Of a DNA stretch of 64,000 nucleotides, positions 55,697-64,000 are shown in pieces. The notes under the pieces were generated by a model that saw nothing but the letters and a program-made list of their open reading frames with translations, was not told the DNA's origin and searched no databases. Origin of the DNA: Bifidobacterium catenulatum DSM 16992 = JCM 1194 = LMG 11043 (GTDB taxonomy: Bacteria > Actinomycetota > Actinomycetes > Actinomycetales > Bifidobacteriaceae); assembly GCF_001025195.1 (NCBI RefSeq), contig NZ_AP012325.1:1550001-1614000 (forward strand). The letters are read 5' to 3'. Position 1 is the stretch's first letter; every line of letters begins with the position of its first letter. The translations under genes and the position numbers were made by a program.

Positions 55697-58318
55697 GATG
55701 AATCCTTTCTGACTATGGTTGTTGTGATTATTATCGTTCGGGTTCGGCTGGCGAACCTGATACGTCCTGTTTGCGGCACGCACCGCCTTGTCTGGATCGA
55801 ACAGGCGCAGTCGGCTCGCATTCGTCACCACGCACAGCGACGAGAACGCCATGGCAGCGCCCGCGATCATCGGATTGAGCATCATGCCGGTGAACGGGTA
55901 GAGCACGCCCGCCGCAATGGAAATGCCGATGCTGTTGTAGCCAAGAGCGAATCCAAGATTCTGCGCGATATTGCGCATGGTGGCATGGGTCAGATCAAGC
56001 GCATGCACCAAACCCATCAGAGAGCCGTTCATCAATGTCACGTCCGCGGACTGGATCGCCACATCCGTGCCCGTTCCAATGGCGAATCCCACATTCGCAC
56101 GGGCAAGCGCAGGAGCATCGTTGATACCGTCGCCCACCATGGCCACCGTATAGCCTTGCGCCTGCAGTTTTGCGATTTCATCCGCCTTGTTTTCCGGTCG
56201 CACTCCAGCGATCACGTTGCTGACGCCAACTTGATTTGCCACGGCATGTGCCGTTGTTTCGTTGTCTCCGGTGAGCATCACCACGTTGACGCCATGCGAT
56301 TTCAAAGCTGCGATGGCCTGTTGCGAATCGGGTTTTACCGTGTCGGCAACGGCCACGATTCCCGCAAGCTCGCCGTCGACCGCTGCAAGCATCGGCGTTT
56401 TCCCTTCCGCCGACAGCCGTTCCATAGTCTCGATGATGTCATCGAGATCCTCGTTGCCGACGCTCGGCATGGCCACGTCAAGATCGTCGATCAGATCGGT
56501 ATTGCCAACAGCGATACTATGTGACGCGACGTGCGCAGTGACTCCCTGCCCGGAAATCGCACGGAATTGCGTTGCCTCGCCTAACGTAAGATGCTTTTCT
56601 TGCGCTTCAGCAACGATCGCGGCGGCAAGAGGATGTTCGGAATCCCGTTCGGCACTGGCTGTGATCGCCAGCAAATCATCTGGCATTTCACGCCATTTTC
56701 CAAGCGGAAGCACGTCGGTCAACGACGGTTTACCAGCGGTGATCGTACCTGTTTTGTCAAGCACGACAGCATTGATTTTGCCGCACGTCTCCAATGCTTC
56801 GGCGGAACGAATCAGCACACCCATTTGCGCGGCGCGACCGGTCGAAACCGTTACGGAAAGCGGTGTGGCAAGACCCAATGCGCACGGGCATGCAATCAGA
56901 AGCACCGAAACCGCCGCCACCAGCGCATGCACCACGCGCGGTTCCGGCCCAAACGCAAACCACAATGCGCACGACCACACGGCGATCAGCACCACAATCG
57001 GCACGAAAATACCGGAAATCTTATCCGCCAGGCGCTGTACCGGAGCTTTGGAACTTTGCGCGGATTGCACCAATCCAATGATCTGCGCGAGCACCGTGTC
57101 TTTGCCGACTTTTGTGGCACGATACCGCAACGATCCGGTACCGTTGATCGTGGCACCGGTCACATTGCCGCCAGCCTGCTTCAGCACCGGCATGGATTCG
57201 CCGGTGATCATGGATTCGTCGACAGACGATGAACCGGAAATAACCGTGCCGTCAACGGGAAGTTGTTCGCCCGGACGAATCGCAATAATATCTCCGACCA
57301 ACACCTGATCGACCGGAATTTCCTCTTCGATTTCATTACGCACCACGCGAGCGGTTTTCGGCTGCAGTTTCGCCAATGCACGCATGGCTTCTCCCGTACC
57401 GACGCGAGCGCGCGCTTCAAGCAATTGCCCGACCAGCATCAGCGTGATGACCACACCAACCGCTTCAAAATACGGTTCTCGAGCATTCTCAGGCAGAATC
57501 TGAGGCACAAACGTGACCACACACGAGTAGGCAAACGCGAATACCGTACCCAAACTGACCAATGCGTTCATTTCCGGAGAGCGGTGAATGATCGCAGCGA
57601 AACCGCTACGAAAAATCGGTAATGCGGCATAGCACATCACCGGCAGCATCAGTATGAACTGCGCCCAATTCGGCATCGGATACAGCATCAACATCGTAGA
57701 AGCGAATACCGGAATCGTAACGATGGCAGACACAATAAGCCGCGTAACCAATGCTCGCATTTCACGAGATGCGGAAAAATCATCTGAAGAACCAGCAGAA
57801 ACAGAAGAAAAATCAGAAGAAGTATCAACGGATTCATACGATGTTTCATCAACAGCAGTCTGTTGCGATTGCATAGGAACATGAGATTCTGCATTATTCG
57901 GATTTTCTTCCGACGCTGAATGCTCGTCCTGCATTGCAGCATGATGTTTTCCCGGCAACACACGCAACGTGCCATGCAGCATGTTCATACCGCACGCAAA
58001 ACCGTACTCCCCCGGCCTATCAGGATGAATCGTCAACGTCGTTGTACGGAAAGGAGGTAATGCAAGATCGACGCCGAAATCGGAGAACACTACGTGCGAC
58101 GAGCATTCGCCGTCTTCTTTTCGATCGAAGATCAACCGCAAAGGCAAACCAGCCTCGGCTTCGATGACTGCCGGACTGTACCCGCCTTTGACTTCGACGA
58201 CCGCCTCTTGCACGCCGTTGTCAGCACGGGCGCGGAACGCTTTGCGCGGCGCGAAAAAGAACCACAAAACGGCTACCGTCACAGCCAATGCGACGATGAT
58301 GGCAATCAGAGCCTGCAT
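55439..58318 (-). CDS. copA: Copper-translocating P-type ATPase fused to cupredoxin and YHS domains
   Basis: 959 residues. N terminus: one membrane helix, then a cupredoxin-like domain (residues 35-120) with possible copper ligands Cys72, His75, Cys109, Met111, Met113 and His115. After a Ser/Glu-rich linker comes a P1B-ATPase: CPC in the ion channel (477-479), phosphorylated Asp521 in [18 protein letters not shown], and the TGES loop. C terminus: a His/Asn-rich stretch, then a YHS-type metal-binding domain ([10 protein letters not shown]...YYFCNPGC). It exports Cu(I). An internal ribosome-binding site and ATG at 55696 could produce the YHS part alone. No CsoR/CopY regulator gene is adjacent. 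Confidence 0.9.
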   Translation of the reverse strand: MQALIAIIVALAVTVAVLWFFFAPRKAFRARADNGVQEAVVEVKGGYSPAVIEAEAGLPLRLIFDRKEDGECSSHVVFSDFGVDLALPPFRTTTLTIHPDRPGEYGFACGMNMLHGTLRVLPGKHHAAMQDEHSASEENPNNAESHVPMQSQQTAVDETSYESVDTSSDFSSVSAGSSDDFSASREMRALVTRLIVSAIVTIPVFASTMLMLYPMPNWAQFILMLPVMCYAALPIFRSGFAAIIHRSPEMNALVSLGTVFAFAYSCVVTFVPQILPENAREPYFEAVGVVITLMLVGQLLEARARVGTGEAMRALAKLQPKTARVVRNEIEEEIPVDQVLVGDIIAIRPGEQLPVDGTVISGSSSVDESMITGESMPVLKQAGGNVTGATINGTGSLRYRATKVGKDTVLAQIIGLVQSAQSSKAPVQRLADKISGIFVPIVVLIAVWSCALWFAFGPEPRVVHALVAAVSVLLIACPCALGLATPLSVTVSTGRAAQMGVLIRSAEALETCGKINAVVLDKTGTITAGKPSLTDVLPLGKWREMPDDLLAITASAERDSEHPLAAAIVAEAQEKHLTLGEATQFRAISGQGVTAHVASHSIAVGNTDLIDDLDVAMPSVGNEDLDDIIETMERLSAEGKTPMLAAVDGELAGIVAVADTVKPDSQQAIAALKSHGVNVVMLTGDNETTAHAVANQVGVSNVIAGVRPENKADEIAKLQAQGYTVAMVGDGINDAPALARANVGFAIGTGTDVAIQSADVTLMNGSLMGLVHALDLTHATMRNIAQNLGFALGYNSIGISIAAGVLYPFTGMMLNPMIAGAAMAFSSLCVVTNASRLRLFDPDKAVRAANRTYQVRQPNPNDNNHNNHSQKGFIMGLFSDHKAKKEGMHEGMEGMGGAHSCCGHTAGADQSVLAKDPVCGMSVDPAAAAATREYNGTTYYFCNPGCAAKFEQNPTQYLA

Positions 58319-58518
58319 GTTTCACCGGTTTCCATATTGCATTCGTTTCGATTCGGACAGTCACACTGTATACCAGCACTTGAGCTAATTGCCAAGAGTC
58401 AGCGCACAGCTTTATTACGTAGGTAGGTACGACGATATGAATAATCCCCAAATCGCCGATGCCTGAAATAAGCCAACATCAGCGGCTTGGGGACCATTTA
58501 CCGTTCAACTGTAAGGAT
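58319..58518 (-). other. copA upstream region
   Basis: 200 bp between dapB and copA. No gene is seen. CGTACCTACCTACG on the minus strand (about 58420-58433) is a small repeat that could be a metal-regulator site. The promoter is expected here. Confidence 0.3.
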
Positions 58519-59400
<882 letters not shown>

Positions 59401-59434
59401 TTAATCCACATAGTATCTATGAATCACAGATCAT

Positions 59435-60799
59435 CTATGAATGCTGTAAAACATTTCGACGCGTGATCACCCAGCCGATCAGGGCGAACGGGATCGAGGC
59501 GAGCACGAAAATCCACGGCAGCATAAGGCTCACGTCGGGTGTGGCGTGATCCAGTATGATACCGGTGATCATCGAGCCGAATGATGCGCCGACAGTTCCC
59601 GCAGTGCTCACCCAGGAAAGGCCTTCGGTCAACGACTCTTCAGGAACGGTTTCTTTCATCACGAGGTTGCCCGATGCGAACACCGGCGAAACAGCCAGAC
59701 CGGTGAGAATTTCCACAATGCCTATTACGATCAGATTGCCTTGGCACAGGTGAATTACAAAGAAGCCGGCTGTGATCGCCGCAAGGAACATGATCATGTA
59801 ACGCCAACGGGATCCTTTGAGCTCAAGCGTTCCGAAAACCAGCGCGCCCATACACGAACCGACCGCTAGCATCGCCAGCTGCACGCCGAGCACGGAATCA
59901 AGATGCAACGATTTCATGACGGCTGTCATGGACGTGTCGAATGCGGTGAAACTCATGTTGAATATGATGAAAACCAGCAGCAACGGAATCACGCCAGCAT
60001 AAGTGAAAATGCTGCGTTTCTTGCGATTACCACTCGTCTTCAATTGCGCAATGGTCAGCCTGTTGCGCAGTGCGGAACCTGAATCGCCGGTATTGCTGGC
60101 ATCGCCATCGATAGTCAATCGCACATCGGCATCGTCTAAAGAGGCCGAAACGACCTTGACTTCATGCACGACCGGCGGCTGCGTGTCTTTCAATGTGAAG
60201 AAAATGGTACCGCCAAGGGCGCAGGCAATCGTTGGCACGAACAACTGCGAAACAGGGTGCACAGAAGCTGCAAGGAACGCTGCGAGAATCGGTCCGAAAA
60301 TGAATACGATTTCGTCAATGGCGGATTCCATGGCGTATGCGGTGTTCAATAGTTCGCCGTTGCCGGTGCGGTCGAGCACGTACGTCCAGCGGGTACGCAC
60401 GAGCGCGCCGAACGAGAATTGCGTAAGACCCATCACCACGGCCAGCATGAACAGCAATGGAATCGGCACGCGCACCAGTGCGGCGAATGCGAAACCAAGC
60501 ATGGTGATGATTTGCACGACAAGCACCATCGAACCGACCTTACGCTGGCCGAATCGGTCGAACAGTCGCGCGTACAGTGGCGTGACCGCTGCGGTGGCGA
60601 GCACATATGCGGCGCTCATCACGCCTGCGATCGTCCAATTGTCGTACAGGTGGTTGAGTGCGAGAATAATGCCGAGGCCCATCATCGACATCGGCAGTCG
60701 CGCCAAAGCTCCGGAAGCGCAGAACGCTTTGGTTCCCGGAATGGAGAACAATACGGAATATGGCGACTTCGGGGTTTCGGTTGCGCTGGTGGCAGCCAT
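59435..60799 (-). CDS. MFS transporter (drug/metabolite efflux type)
   Basis: 454 residues with about 12 membrane segments and a long central cytoplasmic loop (residues 205-265, with DSGSALRNRLTI). The loop 2-3 motif is ARLFDRFGQRKVG. It resembles efflux-type or uncharacterised actinobacterial MFS proteins (YfcJ/arabinose-efflux-like) more than the sugar symporter at 2088. Substrate unknown. The ATG follows AAGGAGCGATAAGC. It is downstream of a helicase gene but separated by a large hairpin. Confidence 0.8.
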   Translation of the reverse strand: MAATSATETPKSPYSVLFSIPGTKAFCASGALARLPMSMMGLGIILALNHLYDNWTIAGVMSAAYVLATAAVTPLYARLFDRFGQRKVGSMVLVVQIITMLGFAFAALVRVPIPLLFMLAVVMGLTQFSFGALVRTRWTYVLDRTGNGELLNTAYAMESAIDEIVFIFGPILAAFLAASVHPVSQLFVPTIACALGGTIFFTLKDTQPPVVHEVKVVSASLDDADVRLTIDGDASNTGDSGSALRNRLTIAQLKTSGNRKKRSIFTYAGVIPLLLVFIIFNMSFTAFDTSMTAVMKSLHLDSVLGVQLAMLAVGSCMGALVFGTLELKGSRWRYMIMFLAAITAGFFVIHLCQGNLIVIGIVEILTGLAVSPVFASGNLVMKETVPEESLTEGLSWVSTAGTVGASFGSMITGIILDHATPDVSLMLPWIFVLASIPFALIGWVITRRNVLQHS

Positions 60800-60865
60800 G
60801 CTTATCGCTCCTTAACTTTCGTTGCGTCCGGCACGTGTGCCCGCCCACACATGCTGCACGAGGGT

Positions 60866-60930
60866 AGCGGCGCTCCTCCACAACGCTGCACGTAGTGCGT
60901 TACCCTACGTGCAGGCTGGAAAGCGCCGCT
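60866..60930. repeat. Nested pair of perfect inverted repeats
   Basis: Outer arms AGCGGCGCT (60866-60874) / AGCGCCGCT (60922-60930) enclose inner arms TGCACGTAG (60887-60895) / CTACGTGCA (60905-60913). Each stem is 9 bp without mismatch. It lies between the helicase-nuclease gene and the MFS gene. TTTTC follows on the plus strand but no U-run on the minus strand, so it is not a simple terminator for the minus-strand genes. Confidence 0.7.
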
Positions 60931-60988
60931 TTTCAACGATGATCAAGAACAAGCAGGATGCATACACGCGTCCTTTGGCGCACCAGCA

Positions 60989-63900
60989 CTAGTCGTTGTC
61001 GGATTGTTTCGGAATTCCGTAGCTCAACTCGGCAAGGATCTCTTCTTCTGTTTTGTCGGCGGCGTTCAGCTGCCGATTGCCCTCAACGGGCTCACTCAGA
61101 TAGTAGAGGCAGGCGTCGATAGCATCAAGCGGCACGCCTTCCATTGCCGACAGCAACAGCCGATACATATCCAACTGCACTAATTTTTCTTGTATTTCTT
61201 CTTTTTTCCTAGGTTTTTTTCCAGTTTTCCAATCGACTATCGTATATTGTTTCGATTGGTCCTTTTCGTTGAGACCTCCGAAGAACACCGCGTCAAGCTT
61301 GCCGTTGATGATGGTGCCCAATTGCGGCATATTGACGACGATCTGCCGTTCCGCCCACGCGGGCTTACGTTGCGCCCATGCCGACGTGGCAAGACGCTGC
61401 TGCCAATCGAACAATGCATTGTTTTCCATCGCATTTTCCGCTGCATTTTCGACCGCCGCATTATTTTCTTGAGATTGCATCCCATTGTTGCGTTTGATTT
61501 CGGCAAGCATCGACGATCTCGATTCAGCTACGCGCGTATTTCCGTTGCCTTCAGCACCGCCGACGATGCAAGCAATATCCACATCGGCCATAATGAACCG
61601 TTCCGCCCACGCATGGAACTGCGTACCTAGCTGCGCGGCTGGCGACGCGACATTTGGAATCGGACGCACGAGCCCACGCCAGTAGGCGCGGGCGCCACGA
61701 TCGTTCATCATGCCCGCGCGCGCCTGCAGGGAGGTGACGTTCTGACGGCCGGACGCAAGAATCTTCTCGCCTTGCGCACGCACCGACCGGTCGAACGCAT
61801 CCTGCGATGCGTCGGCCAACATGTCGGGCATGAGATTGCCATCATCGACCAACAGCTGCGCGCAATGCAGCAGCGAACCGGCCGAACCGAGCGCAACGTC
61901 ATCAGCAACAGCATCCACGCCCACGCCGGTATCCAGGTCCGCAGCGCCGGCGACCATCGCATCACGCACCTGATCGGCGGACGAACGCAACATTTCGCAA
62001 GTCTCTTCAGTCAAAGCGCACGGCCATGGCAGGAATCGCTCGCCTTCCAGAGGCTCAAGCGGTGCGTTCCAGGCGTCACCGACCACCGCATCCTCGAAAT
62101 CGCAGGCATGCTCGCCCACGAAATATCCGCTTGGCAATGGCGCACCAATCGAATGCAAGCTGGAAATGCCATTTTCGGAAGCATTATTCCCGGAAATACC
62201 ATCTCCAGAAAAAACGGCATCCGCACCATCCTCAACTTCCGCGATATCGCCCAGATTGCTCGGTTCATCCGCTCTGGAAACGATATTGTGCATGGAGTCA
62301 TACACTTCCTGCCAGAAATTCGACGGTTTGGCCACTTGTTTACGCTCACCCACGGCACGCGGATCACGGCTTTCCACATTCGTTTCGCTATAGGTGAGCA
62401 GCGCCTCATGGCGGGCGCGGGTCAACGCCACGTATGCGAGACGACGCTCGTCGGCATGCAAGCGGCGGCCATATTCCTCGCTCTGCGTCAAATACAGTCC
62501 GTCCGGATCGACGCCTTCCATATCGTCAACATTCATGGTGCGCAGAGTGCCGAACACTTCATCATCGATGATTTCCGCATCTTCCAACGCTTCCAAGGCC
62601 TCCAATGGATTCCAGCCGACGAGCGCGTCATGGGGGAATCGCGGCAGAATATCCGCATCCACGCGCACAGGAACAGGCACCGCGGCAGGATTCGTCAGCC
62701 ATGTTTTGGCGTTTTCATGGTATTCAGGCGGCGTCCATACGCCATCTTGGAAACCATTGAGATGCGTTTCGTCAACGACAACGCTCAGGTTGTCGCCCTT
62801 GTTACTGGGAAATCCACCATCGGTCATGCCGACCACGGCCACGGCATCCCATTCAAGCCCCTTCGACTGGTGCACGGTCATCAACACCACGTCGACGGGC
62901 ACATCGGGGGCCACCGCGTTCTCTTCGGAAGCGTCACGCAGCGAATCCACCCATGAGATGAACGCACGCAGGCTCGGCAAGCCTTGCGATGCGATCTCCT
63001 GCATGTACGTGTCGACGAGTTTCATCACAGCGTCGATCGGCGACTTGGCGAGCGCCACGTGGGAGGCGTCAAGCATGGCCTCGGCATGATCGGCACGCAT
63101 ATGCCGAGCCAGCAGCATGTCGATGTCAAGATTCAACGCCGTAATGGCTTCGCGCACCACTTCCGGCAGCGGGTGGCCGAGCACGCGCTGCACTTGGCGG
63201 AGTGTATCCGCGGCACGAAGCACCGCCTGCGCTCCCCTGCGGCTCAGCCTGCCATCGATGAGTTGTTCAAGATCGTCTCGTAGCATGAGATCCACCAGAA
63301 AAACAGCATTCGGCACTTGGTCGCGATATTCGCGCACAATGGATCGGATTTCAGCATTCGACAGACCAGAATCGGAAATCGTTTCGCTATTTTCGGAATT
63401 ACTGGTTTTCCTGGAATCACCGGAATTTATAGAATCACCGGAATTCCCAGCTTTTGTGGTCTGTGCCGGAACAATTCCCGCCGATACGAGCGCACGATAC
63501 CGGTACACCGTATTCACTCTCTCCGCCGTGTCCGCAAGCGCCTGCAGATCGTCGGCTTCAACGGCGAATCGTGGCGTCGCCAGCAGTCGCATAAGCGCCG
63601 CACTGTCGGTATGGTCGCTGACCACGTGCAGCAGGGCGAACACGTCCCGCACTTCCGGACGTTCCAGCAGGGCCGCCTGCCCCACGACCAGCGTGGTCAG
63701 CCCGGCCTGCTCGAGCGCTTCCGCGTATTTCGACATGGTTCCTTTGGATCGGAACAGCACCGCCACATGCGGGCGATTGTTTTTCGCGCCATGGTCGAGG
63801 TCACGCGCAGAGGGCGTATGCAAGGCGATCGCATGTTTGGCGAAGCGCACGACCGCGTCGACTTCCTGGCCGAATGTGGCGAATCCGAGCACGCCAATCG

Positions 63901-64000
63901 TGCCTTCGGGGGCTTCTTCGATGTTGGAGAGTGCAGGCACGTCGACTTCGCGCATCAGCGAGCTGCTGAGGCGTCTGGCTGGCAGGCGCAACGGTTTGGT
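60989..64000 (-). CDS. UvrD-type helicase with C-terminal PD-(D/E)XK nuclease (AdnB-like), partial
   Basis: The frame is open to the window edge; 1003 C-terminal residues are visible and the ATPase N terminus is missing. Helicase motifs: VAVLFRSKG (IV), VDVVLMTVHQSKGLEWDAVA (V) and ERRLAYVALTRARHEALLTY (VI). The C-terminal nuclease has LDAVFFGG, IVDWKTGKKP and QLDMYRLLL, the RecB/Cas4-type fold. This layout is that of actinobacterial AdnA/AdnB double-strand-break resection enzymes. A Ser/Asn-rich insertion (NSGDSINSGDSRKTSNSENS) and Glu/Asn-rich tracts before the nuclease look like recent microsatellite-type expansions. Confidence 0.85.
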   Translation of the reverse strand, partial: TKPLRLPARRLSSSLMREVDVPALSNIEEAPEGTIGVLGFATFGQEVDAVVRFAKHAIALHTPSARDLDHGAKNNRPHVAVLFRSKGTMSKYAEALEQAGLTTLVVGQAALLERPEVRDVFALLHVVSDHTDSAALMRLLATPRFAVEADDLQALADTAERVNTVYRYRALVSAGIVPAQTTKAGNSGDSINSGDSRKTSNSENSETISDSGLSNAEIRSIVREYRDQVPNAVFLVDLMLRDDLEQLIDGRLSRRGAQAVLRAADTLRQVQRVLGHPLPEVVREAITALNLDIDMLLARHMRADHAEAMLDASHVALAKSPIDAVMKLVDTYMQEIASQGLPSLRAFISWVDSLRDASEENAVAPDVPVDVVLMTVHQSKGLEWDAVAVVGMTDGGFPSNKGDNLSVVVDETHLNGFQDGVWTPPEYHENAKTWLTNPAAVPVPVRVDADILPRFPHDALVGWNPLEALEALEDAEIIDDEVFGTLRTMNVDDMEGVDPDGLYLTQSEEYGRRLHADERRLAYVALTRARHEALLTYSETNVESRDPRAVGERKQVAKPSNFWQEVYDSMHNIVSRADEPSNLGDIAEVEDGADAVFSGDGISGNNASENGISSLHSIGAPLPSGYFVGEHACDFEDAVVGDAWNAPLEPLEGERFLPWPCALTEETCEMLRSSADQVRDAMVAGAADLDTGVGVDAVADDVALGSAGSLLHCAQLLVDDGNLMPDMLADASQDAFDRSVRAQGEKILASGRQNVTSLQARAGMMNDRGARAYWRGLVRPIPNVASPAAQLGTQFHAWAERFIMADVDIACIVGGAEGNGNTRVAESRSSMLAEIKRNNGMQSQENNAAVENAAENAMENNALFDWQQRLATSAWAQRKPAWAERQIVVNMPQLGTIINGKLDAVFFGGLNEKDQSKQYTIVDWKTGKKPRKKEEIQEKLVQLDMYRLLLSAMEGVPLDAIDACLYYLSEPVEGNRQLNAADKTEEEILAELSYGIPKQSDND

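Overview
The window is a high-GC Gram-positive chromosome segment. The rRNA operon (16S at about 42401-43932, minus) reads as Bifidobacterium, and its V1 hairpin (GGCAGCTTGCTGCC) recalls, from memory only, the B. adolescentis / B. catenulatum group. The gene content fits: several sugar hydrolases, an anaerobic class III ribonucleotide reductase, a cluster of TetR repressors beside glycosidases, and no respiratory genes. The whole stretch looks chromosomal; the only clear mobile DNA is one IS200/IS605 element.

Layout. 1-7.6 kb: a sugar-use locus with the end of one TetR gene, a GH30 glycosidase, an MFS sugar transporter, a divergent TetR, a GH42 beta-galactosidase and a third TetR. I can read promoters and inverted-repeat operators for the transporter and for GH42. 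7.8-17.6 kb (all minus): a glutamate-cysteine-ligase-like protein; a two-gene ASKHA activase / 2-hydroxyacyl-CoA-dehydratase-like system split by a 20-nt overlap; nrdG and nrdD behind a pair of NrdR boxes. 17.9-19.7 kb: xseA, xseB, tRNA-Arg(CCT). 19.8-28.8 kb: a membrane-anchored EEP phosphatase/nuclease, a free-standing 5S rRNA gene with its own promoter and terminator, a DUF4391-type gene, Ppx/GppA, an aminotransferase, an orphan Vsr endonuclease, a Gfo/Idh/MocA oxidoreductase and a UvrD-type helicase. 28.9-31.2 kb: the IS200/IS605 element, whose tnpB carries an in-frame amber codon, in AT-rich surroundings.

31.2-38.3 kb: two unrecognised genes, a PH-domain protein, an aldo/keto reductase, a frameshifted GH43 remnant and a GH38 alpha-mannosidase. 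38.5-44.5 kb: a complete rrn operon (16S-23S-5S, minus, no tRNA in the spacer) with boxA-like elements. 44.6-61 kb: housekeeping genes, nearly all minus: DEDDh exonuclease, peptide deformylase, glmM, pepN, RNase J, dapA, a copper P-type ATPase fused to an N-terminal cupredoxin and a C-terminal YHS domain, dapB and an MFS transporter. The window ends inside a large helicase-nuclease gene (UvrD/AdnB-like) whose N terminus lies beyond base 64000.

The most interesting items are the GH42 operator set, the stand-alone 5S transcription unit, the split activase system of unknown substrate, the amber-interrupted TnpB with its presumed omega-RNA, the CopA fusion that keeps an internal ribosome-binding site, the GH43 remnant, the evenly spaced TGCCGTA repeats between dapA and the RNase J gene, and a recurring class of intergenic hairpins with perfect stems and unusually long loops.
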